Shown: in pieces, positions 1 to 10,421 of the stretch
Numbering within the stretch: the first letter of the stretch is position 1
Layout of the letters: every line of letters begins with the position of its first letter
Origin: Dichomitus squalens LYAD-421 SS1
Lineage: Eukaryota > Basidiomycota > Agaricomycetes > Polyporales > Polyporaceae
Direction: 5' to 3'
Length of the DNA: 64,000 bases
Assembly (NCBI RefSeq): GCF_000275845.1
Contig: NW_006766885.1
Location: forward strand, 1,186,798 to 1,250,797
Program-made: the position numbers and the translations under genes
The notes under the pieces: model-generated
The model's database searches: none
What the model saw: only the letters and a program-made list of their open reading frames with translations
Told to the model about the DNA's origin: nothing

Positions 1-1738
1 TGTCCTCCAGCTTCACCTTCGCGTCGTGCCCGTTCACGCCGTTCGGCCGCATCTCCTCGCGCTCTTCCGCCGTCGGCGGCGGGATGTTCGCGGGTGCGGT
101 CGACGCCTTCGCCTTCTTGCTCGATTGCTTCTTGCCGGCCCTTTGGCCCTGTGCCGCCACCGCCTTCCCGCCTCGGCCACCCCGGCCGCCTCGGCCACCG
201 CCGCCGCCGCCGCCGTTTTCCTTCCGCCGCTTGTCGGCCGTCCGTGCTACGCGCGCGGCGAGCGGCCGTTCTTCTTCCTCATCATCGTCGTCTTCGGCTT
301 CGCTCAGCGAGGAGTAGTCGACAGAGATGCGGCGTTTCTTGGTTGGGCGTTCGATGATATCGCTCAGGAAGGAGGATGCGGGAGATAACGGGTGCTTTTC
401 TGGTGAGGAGGGGACTGGGGGAGAGAAGTCAGATGACACGCTTGCAGAGGAATAGACCGTGACTTTGGGAGGGCAGCACTGCTGTTCAGAATGTCATCCG
501 ATATTTTCGGGTAGGTAGGCAGCAACCTGCACCACATCGAAAGCTGCATTCTGGGAGCTTAGCCGTGCCCATGGAGGAGAGTTGATTCTCGACCACCGTA
601 CGGCAGCCTTCGAGCGCAACACCGTCGTTCTCGGGCTTGCTCGACCTGGATCGGGACAGTCTCTCAGATGTTTCACAGGTCGTACGTAATACATGATGCC
701 TGGCGGACGCTTGAACCGACCTGCCCCAACCCAAGCGTTCGCATGCTTGACCCCACGCAGGTACGAGCGAGTTGAGAGGAATTGCGAATATGGCTACGCC
801 CATTCCGACTCTCGGGCCACTGAGAATGCGTAGAATTGGCGACTTCACAAACACCTCGCGTGATGTGGGGCTTCAGCTGGAGCGAATATGTACAAGTCTT
901 GAAAGCTCTGTGCATTTCCCCTCCAAGAATACAACGGGACTGCACACGCGGGACACGAATGACATACCTAATGCTTCAATTTCATCAGATAGAGAACTAG
1001 CGGGAGACTGTGGTTCTCGTTCTTGGCCAGGAAGGACCATCTGTTTGCGCAGAGAGTCGATGTCCTCGTCCGAGTAGTCAAAGTCAAGGAGCCGTCCGGA
1101 GTCCTAGAGTGGCGCGAGGGAGGGGCTCAATATAATGGAGGCGACACACGTACAAAAGACGTACCTGTCGTAAAAGGAACAAAGCGCTATAGCGTACATC
1201 ATTATGGAGAGCACGCGCAGAAACTCACCTCGAGTAGCTCATCTAACCGTACCGCGACGCGTCCTCTCCGAACGAACTCCTCGTGTCCTATTAATGACAT
1301 GTCCGCGCCGTGATTTACAATGCCGTGGCCGCATTCGCAGCGGTCAAGATACTTTGACGGCGGCTCTCCATCATCATCTGAGTCACTCCCGTCCGACGCA
1401 TCTGAGAGTACTCGCCATCCCGGTGGGGGATGGAGACCGAGACATGTTGAGCAAACGGAACAACGGGAGTGACGAGAGATTTTCAGGGCTATGTGGGCGT
1501 CGGGCAGACTGGGTATATCGTGAGAAGCAGGGTATAGAACCTTCATGAAGCAGCTACTATCAAGGTCTGAACAGAGAGAAGTAGCAAGTCCAAGGCCAGA
1601 GTCGAGGACGATGATGACAACAGGCGGAAAGCAGTCCCTGCAGTGGCTGTGTCCCGCCCTATGTCCCGGTCCGGCGCTCCGACTCCTTCCCAGGCCTAAA
1701 CATGATGTACCGAGGACGAGCTCGGGGATTGTGTCCAT
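1..1738 (-). CDS. Probable Gcn5-type histone acetyltransferase, N-terminal region (3' end outside window)
   Basis: The catalytic domain lies beyond the left edge. Three exons can be read on the minus strand: from about 1546 (or 1738) to 1229, 1103-968, and 462 to the edge; splice phases agree (0, then 1). The first exon has a cysteine/histidine-rich segment (CSVCSTC, then CECGH and NHGAD) that may bind zinc. The second reads LLDFDYSDEDIDSLRKQM. The third has KKRRISV, an acidic run, a Gly-rich tract and lysine-rich DNA ending in DAKVKLED. From memory this order resembles the long N-terminus of basidiomycete Gcn5, the SAGA acetyltransferase for histone H3, in the nucleus. Intron 2 is about 505 nt, long for this window. 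The start codon is uncertain (ATG at 1546 or 1738). It could instead be another nuclear protein; the acetyltransferase domain itself is not visible. Confidence 0.45.
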
Positions 1739-2336
1739 GGTACGTCTGCGGCACAGTCAGAAGGCTACACGATATACACTACATAGATCAATGCATTACA
1801 CGACACTATAATTGCGTATTCAACGCAGGCAGTTGGCCACTATAATCGATAAGTGGTGTGAACCTCATCAAGATCCATACAGCGCTGAATCTGACTCTCA
1901 ATGCCAGACTCTACAACAAGACTAGATGTACCTCAGGCTGATATTCTATGCTACGAGATGAGCATGCTGAGAGCAGCTAGTGCTTAGCTTGGCAATCGAC
2001 CGTCTGATCTTGGGCGCTTGCACACAGCGTCGGTGCGGACCCCCAGCATTCACTCAATTCCTCCTCTCTACTTGCTGATTTACTTCGTCGACTTTGCCAT
2101 GCTCACGAAAACTTCCCCTTACCTCTGGCCTGAACTGTGATGAAAGCGCCTCACTATGAATCCATCGATGACTGCATGGCTATAATTGATGTGATCTTTT
2201 AGTGCCTACTCTCCCGCGGTCCCAACGTGCCTTCTTACTATCCTGTCCTTGCTCCATGATCGCCTGCGCAGCGAGCTCTGCGGCATAAGCTCCATAGGAA
2301 TCGAGGCTGTATGCTCCGGCCTGGTCTATAGCTTCC
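1739..2336. other. Divergent intergenic region
   Basis: About 600 bp between the 5' ends of the Gcn5-like gene (-) and the GH45-like gene (+), so it should hold both promoters. I see no gene, no repeat and no clear TATA box; short AT-rich stretches occur near 1790-1850. Confidence 0.5.
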
Positions 2337-3479
2337 ATGTCCCCGCCATTCCTTGCACATACCCTCCGGCTTTGGCTCGTCTTCCTCTTGTCTGTCTCTT
2401 CTGCGACCCTCGCGACGGAATGGATCGACTACCCCGACGACGGCACCGCGACCCTCACCCACTATACCCTTCCGGAAGGCTACATCGCGGCGTGCGGCTG
2501 CACCGGCGCGAGCACCCTATACCCGACCGTAGCTATGAGCCAGTACGCCTACGGAAGCAGCACGGCGTATGGCCCGGCGTGCGGCCGCTGCTTCAACATC
2601 ACGCTGCTCAACTCGTACACGGGCACGCCGCCCTTCATTCCCAACGTGACGAAGAGTGTAGTCGTGAAGGTCATCGACTTGTGTCCTGTCGGAGGGGCCG
2701 GGTGGTGTTCGGCCACCCCAGACAAGCCTAACCCGTGAGTGCTCCGGTCTTCCCGTGCTCTGTGGCGGCGTGTTGCCCGGGCGCGGGCTCAACGGAGTTT
2801 GTGTCCGTGAAGGTCAGGACAATACATCAACTTCGACCTTTCATGGCCGTCTGCTGGTATACCAGACGACTTTTTCCCATCCGACGAGGCTCTCTACGGT
2901 CAGTCTTGAACCATATGTGTCCCCGAGGACCAGTAACTCACACGCAAATTTGTGTCTGAAGGGTACACGGTGAGCATTCTTCAGATGCCGCCTTGACGAT
3001 CGAGTCGTCCTGACGTGCCTTCAAACAGGACTTCGGTGTCTGGAACGTGAGCTACCAGTCCGTCGACTGCCTCCAAAACTGGGCCGGGGCGAAGCACCCG
3101 GCCGCGCTCGGCAGCGTCGACGACGGCTCGAGCGCGTGCTGCCCAGCCAATCCCACCGTACGTGTTCTCGCCCGCCCCCATGCTCACGGCAGCAATCTCA
3201 ACGTTGTGTGCGCTGCGTCACAGGGGTCTGCGAACGACACCTGTCCTTCCTTCTCGGACGACAACGGCATCCCGTACGTCCTCCTGTTCTCCCATAAACC
3301 TACCGTGGGCCCCGCTCGCTCACACATCCTGCCCTTCGAATAACAGGCCAGACACCACGACTTCCGATGCGACCAGCGTCATCTGGGGAGGCTCGACACC
3401 TAGTTTTCGTCATGCATTGCTGCCGCTGTATTCACTCTTTGTATTGTGCTTCATTTGCCTGGGGTATTTAGTGGGATAA
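2337..3479 (+). CDS. GH45/expansin-like cell wall protein with signal peptide and C-terminal anchor
   Basis: Six exons (2337-2734, 2813-2898, 2962-2969, 3029-3157, 3224-3273, 3347-3479) give 267 residues; phases close exactly. The protein has an N-terminal signal peptide, then a double-psi beta-barrel core: CGCTGAST, YGPACGRCFNITLLN, VVVKVIDLCP and a second half with YQSVDC, SACCPANPT and NDTCPSFSD. The Asp in VIDLCP matches the catalytic Asp of GH45 subfamily C and the HxD Asp of expansins. Such proteins are secreted and loosen or cleave cellulose/glucan. The last 22 residues (HALLPLYSLFVLCFICLGY...) are hydrophobic, which suggests a GPI signal or membrane anchor rather than free secretion. 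Exon 3 is only 8 nt. The protein is either a true hydrolase or a non-lytic loosenin-like one; sequence alone does not decide. Confidence 0.8.
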
Positions 3480-3891
3480 ACGTACTGCCTCTGCTGTGCT
3501 GATAGAATGCATGGTTCCGTCCGTGCTTCGCTGTACAATGAACGTGCGCACGCTCCCGGCGCCCGTCTGCCTTCGCGAACTTCTAGGTTCGTCTCGTGGA
3601 CAAGGCACCCTGAGATCCGCGGGAAGCCGACGGTATCTGCGTTGAGCCGTGCCTGTGCTTCCTGTGAGGGAAATGAACCCAGTCAAGAGGGACCCAGCCT
3701 CGCGTACAGGTTCACTGGAGGCGTCCAACTGAACTGAAACAGGGGATGTTTCTGTGTGCAGAACCTAGTTGCGAATTGATTTGATGTTTCATTGATGACG
3801 CTGCCAGACCTAATGGTACAGAATGATACACATCCTCTGATACACCGCGCACAAACTGTCGAGCCTGCGAAATATCAGTCAAGATGCCGGC
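3480..3891. other. Convergent 3' intergenic region
   Basis: About 410 bp between the stop codons of the GH45-like gene and formate dehydrogenase. It should hold both 3' UTRs; nothing else is recognised. Confidence 0.5.
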
Positions 3892-5316
3892 TCAGCGCTG
3901 GCCGTATGCCTTGGTCGCGTAACCCTCTGCAAAGCAAATGCATACGTCAGAGATCAAACGACGAACCTCAGAGAGGAATCGCCACTCACTCTTGCCGATG
4001 ATGATGTTCTGGGGCTCCTGCTCCCGACTGTTGAGGTAGTTCTCCAGGATGCTCTTCGTGCCCGCCGCGTAGCGCGCCTGCGCATCGAGCGTCGTGCCCG
4101 AGTAGTGCGGCACCATGCCGTTGCCGCCGCCCAGGGGGTTCTTCATATAGCGCCAGACGTGGTCCTTCGGCGCCGGCTGCACGTTCCACACGTCGCCGCT
4201 GTAGCCCGCGAGCTGCCCGCTCTTGAGCGCCTCCGCGACGGCGTCCTTGTCGCAGATCGCGCCGCGCGCCGTGTTGACGAGCCACGCGCCCTTCTTGAAG
4301 TGCTTGAGCAGGTCCGCGTTGACGAGCCCGCGCGTGCCCTCGTGTAGCGGGCAGTTGACGGTCACGACATCGCACTGCGCGACGAACTCCTTGAGGTCCG
4401 CGACGCGGCGCACCTTGACGGCCTTGGCGGCCTGCTCGGGGAGCTCGGCGTAGTCGTAGTAGAGGAGCTCCTTGGGGTCGAAGGGCACGAGCCGCTGGAG
4501 GACGCGGTAGCCGATGCGGCCGGCGCCGATCGTGCCGATGACCTTGTTCTCGAGGTCGAACGCGTTCCGCGCGATCTCGGACACCTGCCAGTCTCCGCGC
4601 TCGATCATCTCGTGTGCGGGGACGAAGTTCCGGACGAGCAGCAGGATGCTCATCACGACGTGCTCCGCGACGGAGACGACGTTGGAGCCGGAGACCTCGA
4701 GGACCTCGATGCCCTTTTCGACGGCGGCGTTGAGGTCGATGTGGTCGGAGCCGACACCCGCGGTGATACAGATCTTCAGGTTCTTCGCCTGGAGATAACG
4801 GACATGGTTTTGAGCATTCGGTGCGAAGGGTGGACTTTCCAATTTTTCACCTTACCTTTTCAATGAGATCGCGCGTCAGGTAGCCGGGGTGGAAGGGGGT
4901 GGTGATGAGGACCTCGGCCTACGAAACTATTCGCAAACGACTTCGAGGCCATGATGATGATAGTACATACATCGACGATGTTCTTCTGGAACACGGACTC
5001 GGGACCCTCCTTGTCATCGGTGACCTGGACAAGAGGGTATAACTTGATCCGCGGACCATCGATCGAACACGCAACTCACGATGAACTCGTGGCCCTGGCC
5101 CTCTAGCCATTCACGCAGACCGAGCTATGCGAGATATGAGCACGCCTTCACGGTCAAAGGCAAAGGCAATGCACCTGGTTCTCAATCGTACCCAAGAGAC
5201 GAGGCTCCTGCGTGGCAGCCTCACCACCCTTGTAGAGAACAGCAAGAACCTGGAAGTCGGGCATATGACGTCATCGACTGCTCGCACTTTAAAACTAACG
5301 GCTCACATACCTTCAT
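3892..5316 (-). CDS. FDH1: NAD-dependent formate dehydrogenase
   Basis: Oxidises formate to CO2 with reduction of NAD+ (EC 1.17.1.9), usually cytosolic; in wood-decay fungi it removes formate made from oxalate. Seven exons read from 5316: 5316-5311 (only ATG AAG), 5249-5175, 5124-5080, 5024-4971, 4918-4856, 4788-3990 and 3926-3892, giving 358 residues, the family's usual length. Motifs seen: [34 protein letters not shown], the nucleotide-binding [29 protein letters not shown] with the active-site Arg, [17 protein letters not shown] with the catalytic His, and the C-terminal ATKAYGQR. All expected catalytic residues are present, so the enzyme should be active. A TATA box lies about 100 bp upstream of the ATG. 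The start gives [14 protein letters not shown]; an in-frame ATG just before the exon 2 splice site is a less likely alternative. Confidence 0.95.
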
Positions 5317-5417
5317 TTTGTATAGTCGACGATGCTAATGAAGAGGAGTGAGGGTAGATGGAGGTGCGAAGAGCTGGGACGCGTGGGGAATGGCAGAGCT
5401 TGGTCAAAAGACCCGGT

Positions 5418-5426
5418 CTTATATAG
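5418..5426 (-). promoter_or_regulatory. TATA box of formate dehydrogenase
   Basis: Reads CTATATAAG on the minus strand, about 100 bp upstream of the formate dehydrogenase ATG. The position and perfect core suit a strong inducible promoter; no start-site data support it. Confidence 0.5.
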
Positions 5427-6044
5427 GAGGATACACCTCTTCGGTCATGGGTTAATGCATATAGAAGGTCCATCTGTGGGATCGACCCCGATTGGGCTAC
5501 TCGCCCGGCGGGACGGACAAGAGGATGTACATGACAGATCATACAACCTCCCATGTCCCATACTTACATACGAAAGGAGCGGTCCCCGTGGGAGCGAGGG
5601 AGGGACAGAAATGTTCCTGTCCTGTTTGCGCCTACAGACTAGTCATGCGCCGGGCGCCGCCGCTAGTGGCGTAGTGACTTGGCAAAGGGTATGTGTGGAC
5701 GATGCAACTCAGCACCGAGAGCCTCCACGGCGGGCCTTCCGAACATTCACGACAGACGACTGTTCCCCCTTCCTGCCGGGTGCGCGCCCCGCCACGCCGT
5801 GTCTCACATCTGTCGGCTGACCCTCGCGACAATGGATTTGTCTCCCAGGTCTGAGATGCGTGTCCTTACGCGCAAGTCGCGCATTCCGTCCGGGTCCGCG
5901 AGTGCTTCCCACTACAGTATAGCACAAGAATAGCCGGACGGGGAGGGAGGAATGATAGAACTCCGCCTTATGTCGAGGCGGCTTCTCCCGATTGACAGTC
6001 CGTGGTCGATTGGCGCCCTCCATCTCGCCTGCACGTGGATGAAC
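5427..6044. other. Region upstream of formate dehydrogenase
   Basis: No convincing gene. It contains the likely 3' portion of the weak minus-strand candidate gene to its right (open frame on minus from 6044 to about 5709) and the distal promoter of formate dehydrogenase. Confidence 0.3.
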
Positions 6045-6575
6045 CTTCTCGTGGTTCTTCTTCACTGCCGCCAACTGTCTCCTGACGAGACCCACTGCTG
6101 CGTGAGCAGATTCTAGCTGAATGTACTTGGAGTCTATCCATTCTTCCCACTGTATGAACAAATGCGGTTAGCGAAGCTCACATGGCGAGGACACGCGACG
6201 GTGCCACTTACAACTACATCGCACTTTGCGATCTCCCGCGCATTTCCTTGACATGCGGGACGCTCAGGAGCCTAAGCCCTGCATATACTTCACATCCTAA
6301 TCAGAACGGTAGGCAATAGGCGCCAATTGATGTCTGGAACGCCCAACTTCCATTGTCTATACGGTGTGCCGCAGGAATAATACATTACTAGTGTAGCAGA
6401 AGTCCCTGCGAGGAAGTCGTGACGTGAGCGCAGCACTTCAGCCTCCCGACTCGCACTCACCGGCATGCCAAGCCACATCCATTCATCCATCTCTTCCCAC
6501 TGCCGCGCCGCTTGTCCATACCCACAATTCCGATTCCCACCCGCGCGTTCGCTCGCGCCTGCCTTTCTTCCGGCT
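6045..6575 (-). CDS. Candidate small gene, function unknown
   Basis: Two minus-strand exon-like blocks look protein coding. Block a ends at 6461 with GYGQAARQWEEMDEWMWLGMP followed by a good GTGAGT donor. Block b (6149-6045) is 35 codons, WEEWIDSKYIQLESAHAAV then GLVRRQLAAVKKNHEK, flanked by AG and GT with phase 0 at both ends. Joining them keeps one frame but needs a 311 nt intron. The charged, Trp-rich composition suggests a small helical protein. No start codon, stop or family could be fixed; it may be a chance open frame. Confidence 0.22.
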
Positions 6576-6581
6576 AATCGA

Positions 6582-8696
6582 TCATCCTGCCTCTGAGTTG
6601 TGACCGCTCACATCAGATGGGACCATCTCGAAATCGTCATGCTCGAATATCGGCTCCCGAATCGAGTGCATGGGGTCCACGCGATCCATCGCGATCCTGC
6701 TGCCCCCACCTCGCGCGTCCACGTCCACGTCCGCCCCCGCGCTGAGGCGCCCCGCAGACGGGGGAGACCGGGTCGCGTCGAGCTCGCGCGCCTCCTTCAC
6801 GATCTCCCATTCCACGCGTAGGAAGACCCAGATCCACCGCCGGACGACCTCGGCGAGCTCGATCCAAAAGATGACAAGATCGCCCTCGTTGTAGGCGTGC
6901 AGGTGGGTAGACAGTTTCGCCGACCACGTCAGGCGCAGGACGAGATCGACCATGATCGCGAAGGGGTACATGGCAAGAGGGAATAAGAGCGTTTGCCGCA
7001 GGCCATACGGGTTAGGCCGCCGCTCTTGGTGAGCAATCGCGTGGGGGACGTCATCGGGAACGTCGTCGTCCGCCGGGTGTTTCAGGAGCGCCGAGCGGGA
7101 GTGAAGACGCGGGAGCAGAAGCGGGCGCGGGGGGTCTGTTGGACGGGCCGTCCCGGCGTTATGTTTTGGCACTAGGAGGTCAAGGCCCCAGTCATTAGTT
7201 ACATCCCACCAGAAGGAGTAGAGGGAGTTTATCGCGGCTGCTAATAGCCTGAAAAGACATGAGATACGATGTATGAACTAGAAAGGTATCCGTGACAACG
7301 CACCAAAGGCGGAACAACTGATGTTCGCCGTGCCAGGGCTCCCTGGCGGCGGCTTCGCCCTTGAGAGCCGTAATGTCTGACACGACAATACGTTGAGCTG
7401 CTGACAAGAATATTACGGGGAAGGAAGACGCATATTTGAGGGCGTTGAACAGCGGTCGACGGCTTTCGTTGTTGGGGGAATTATACTCGACTAGACATTG
7501 TCGTAGACGGATGGCGTACGGTATGCTGACGAGAGAAAATGGGTCAGTATGGAAGGATATGGAGCGTATATACGCGCATGCCGAATTGTCTTAGAATATT
7601 TTGAGGCCGAGATTTGTTCCCCGTTAGATATAATCTCGCGATCTCCTGGTGCCAGAAGTCTGGGCTTGCGCAATCCTCAAGTACAAATTCGGGCTGAAGC
7701 CCCCAGCAGAGAGGCACCCGAAAGGCAACCGCATCCTCATCCTGGGAGCCGGTTCTAAGATAGTTCATGGAGGGTAACAAAGAGCGAAGATGCCAGGACG
7801 GCGCCCTGTCTCGGTGTCACGAATGAGGTCACCGCAAGGCCTACGTTCGCATGACGAACCGCATATAGTCGCCAAACTACGATCCGGTAATCTTCGTCTG
7901 CCGTAACTGCAGACAAGAAAGCGGCCTGGGATAGAAAAAGACTGAGACTCACCTCATGATGACAGGGAGAATCCACCGCGTCAGGCCGTCGTACGCGGGA
8001 TGCGAGAGCAGACTTCCACTTGGTAGCAGCATACACAGAGACAGCCAAAGGTCTCCGAGGACCTTGGCGAAGGACGTGATGATATCCGCGAACACCACAT
8101 CCGAGAAGTAGACTCGATGCGGCGAGGGAAACGCGCACCTGTGGATGGCACTGTTGTCACGAGTAAGCGAGCGCGTTCCGGTGGTCTAGACATCGTACTC
8201 GACGCGAGCGAGCGGGGGAAACATGTAGAGTCATGGCATTCACTCACGCAAGGAATTTGTCCCGCTCTTGCTTGTAAAATATTGGAAACGGACACACGAG
8301 CACCGTCAGGAGGCACAGCGCCGCTACAGCAGGAACGAACTTCCATTCATCGACCCTCGCGATGTCGCCCATTGTGGCGTACCGGAAAAGTAGCCAGCAG
8401 AACAAGCCCCACGCCGAGTACGCGAAGAACACTCTGTAGACAGGGCGATACGTCTGTGATGACTGCCGCATTTCCTTCCACCCGGGGTTCCTGCGGTCTG
8501 TTGGCAGCAGAGAGGTAAGCCGGTAACCGTCATAGTTGTTGAGGTCTAGTGCGCCAGCCGCATCGATGTTGCAAAGATGAAGCCCATGGAGGTTTGTTGC
8601 CCAACCGAGAATACCGAGCCCTGCCAAGCACAATACGCGGAAGGGGAGAGGGAATGCAGCAGAAAAGAAGAGCTCGTCAAGAAAATCGCTCTTCAT
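6582..8696 (-). CDS. ERD1: Erd1-like EXS-domain membrane protein
   Basis: Four exons (8696-8248, 8138-7953, 7525-7304, 7248-6582) give 507 residues in one closed frame. The EXS (Erd1/Xpr1/Syg1) family is polytopic; yeast Erd1 sits in the Golgi and is needed for ER-protein retention, glycosyltransferase recycling and phosphate recovery. Visible family features: FSAAFPLPFRVLCLAGLGI, WATNLHGLHL, RVYFSDVVFADIITSFAKVL, IPYAIRLRQCLVEYNS, SRRPLFNALKYASSFPV, INSLYSFWWDVTNDWGLDLL, and a last block with LAEVVRRWIWVFLRVEWE. The tail is acidic and ends near FEHDDFEMVPSDV. Intron 2 is about 427 nt against 55-110 nt for the others. The first exon and most of exon 2 recur as an exact copy beyond an N gap to the right. 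Confidence 0.87.
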
Positions 8697-8983
8697 TTAC
8701 GGAAAGGATAGAGCTCGGCGCGATGGAGAAGAGGACATGGAGGAGATGAAAGCAGCGGCCAGCACAAGCTGCACAACATCAGTCTCGCGGCGGCGGCAGT
8801 GCTTTCTCGGTGGCGCCCGCGGTAGACTTCCAGGCGCCCGTAAGCCGCATCGGTAATCCATACCAGAACACAACGACCATCCCCGTCCAGCTCAACGCCG
8901 TAAAACTTCTCTCGGGCAACATAGCAGCGGCCTCTGTCGCGCGCAAACTCTGGCATGCTTTCCAGGCAATACAATCATATAAA
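8088..8983. repeat. Copy A of an 896 bp exact duplication
   Basis: Every base I compared matches 9414-10309 (offset 1326). The block holds Erd1 exon 1, intron 1, most of exon 2 and 287 bp of upstream DNA. It ends abruptly where the N run begins, at ...tcatataaa. Confidence 0.95.
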
Positions 8984-9132
8984 NNNNNNNNNNNNNNNNN
9001 NNNNNNNNNNNNNNNNNNNNNNNNNNNNNNNNNNNNNNNNNNNNNNNNNNNNNNNNNNNNNNNNNNNNNNNNNNNNNNNNNNNNNNNNNNNNNNNNNNNN
9101 NNNNNNNNNNNNNNNNNNNNNNNNNNNNNNNN
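8984..9132. other. Assembly gap (149 N)
   Basis: A run of N joining two contigs. Any reading frame crossing it is an artefact. Confidence 0.99.
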
Positions 9133-9207
9133 CTTCTTCTCCAGCGCGGGCCACACATGCGTAATTTTCTACCCCTAGTGTTCTTTTGCTATCATCATCC
9201 ATTCTAG

Positions 9208-9413
9208 GGCAGAATGTCCGTGCAGTGACCGTCTACGGACTAGGAGGAGTGGAGAACCCGACTGGCACGTTTGGCTCGGGCATTCCCGCTGCCACTGTGA
9301 GCGGGTCGGACTTCATCGCTGCATATAATGCGTACAACAATGTCACCTTGACGCCTCCGGCTCTCCCAACCCCATGCCTGCGACGTCGTTCTCCATTGCA
9401 CTGCCGAATCAAG
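9208..9413 (+). pseudogene. Orphan 5' fragment resembling a GH79 beta-glucuronidase-like gene
   Basis: After a plausible acceptor (attctag) an open frame reads QNVRAVTVYGLGGVENP, then TFGSGIPAATVSGSDFIAAYN, then NNVTLTPPALPTPMPA and FSIALPNQG. From memory this matches the region just after the signal peptide of basidiomycete secreted GH79 enzymes (AVTVY, then LTPPALP-P). It is cut at 9413, where the sequence switches in the middle of a codon to the Erd1 duplication. The upstream part would fall in the N gap and the downstream part is absent. Either a contig-end chimera or a gene fragment left by a rearrangement. Confidence 0.42.
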
Positions 9414-10022
9414 GCGAACACCACATCCGAGAAGTAGACTCGATGCGGCGAGGGAAACGCGCACCTGTGGATGGCACTGTTGTCACGAGTAAGCGAGCGC
9501 GTTCCGGTGGTCTAGACATCGTACTCGACGCGAGCGAGCGGGGGAAACATGTAGAGTCATGGCATTCACTCACGCAAGGAATTTGTCCCGCTCTTGCTTG
9601 TAAAATATTGGAAACGGACACACGAGCACCGTCAGGAGGCACAGCGCCGCTACAGCAGGAACGAACTTCCATTCATCGACCCTCGCGATGTCGCCCATTG
9701 TGGCGTACCGGAAAAGTAGCCAGCAGAACAAGCCCCACGCCGAGTACGCGAAGAACACTCTGTAGACAGGGCGATACGTCTGTGATGACTGCCGCATTTC
9801 CTTCCACCCGGGGTTCCTGCGGTCTGTTGGCAGCAGAGAGGTAAGCCGGTAACCGTCATAGTTGTTGAGGTCTAGTGCGCCAGCCGCATCGATGTTGCAA
9901 AGATGAAGCCCATGGAGGTTTGTTGCCCAACCGAGAATACCGAGCCCTGCCAAGCACAATACGCGGAAGGGGAGAGGGAATGCAGCAGAAAAGAAGAGCT
10001 CGTCAAGAAAATCGCTCTTCAT
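9414..10022 (-). pseudogene. Truncated second copy of Erd1 5' end
   Basis: Carries exon 1 (10022-9574) and the start of exon 2 (9464-9414), then runs into foreign sequence, so it cannot encode a full EXS protein as assembled. If the duplication is an assembly error, this copy with its true upstream flank (10310 onward) is the real 5' end of the Erd1 gene at 6582-8696. Confidence 0.8.
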
Positions 10023-10309
10023 TTACGGAAAGGATAGAGCTCGGCGCGATGGAGAAGAGGACATGGAGGAGATGAAAGCAGCGGCCAGCACAAGCTGCAC
10101 AACATCAGTCTCGCGGCGGCGGCAGTGCTTTCTCGGTGGCGCCCGCGGTAGACTTCCAGGCGCCCGTAAGCCGCATCGGTAATCCATACCAGAACACAAC
10201 GACCATCCCCGTCCAGCTCAACGCCGTAAAACTTCTCTCGGGCAACATAGCAGCGGCCTCTGTCGCGCGCAAACTCTGGCATGCTTTCCAGGCAATACAA
10301 TCATATAAA
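9414..10309. repeat. Copy B of the 896 bp exact duplication
   Basis: Identical to 8088-8983. The left junction shares the short word gcgaac with the unrelated GH79-like flank; the right end continues into unique DNA (ctcgtggccc...) that copy A would have had if the N run were not there. Confidence 0.95.
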
Positions 10310-10421
10310 CTCGTGGCCCAATGCGATACAGGGATCGTAGCTGTCCAGGCGTGTGATGTCCTACAACCGACACTGAACAGTGACCCAAAGTAAGGACGAA
10401 ACCGCTCGTGCTCCCGGTGCT
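10023..10421. other. Erd1 upstream region
   Basis: Between the Erd1 start (copy B) and the end of the secreted Gly/Ser-rich gene. Open frames of 85-112 codons exist on both strands but overlap each other and resemble nothing known to me. Probably promoter plus 3' UTR. Confidence 0.4.

Noticed and set aside
180..235. CCGCC-type repeat as a microsatellite
   Set aside because: On the minus strand it encodes the Gly/Arg-Gly tract of the Gcn5-like protein, with irregular units.
8779..9202. Open frames across the run of N
   Set aside because: N cannot be translated; they are artefacts of the gap.
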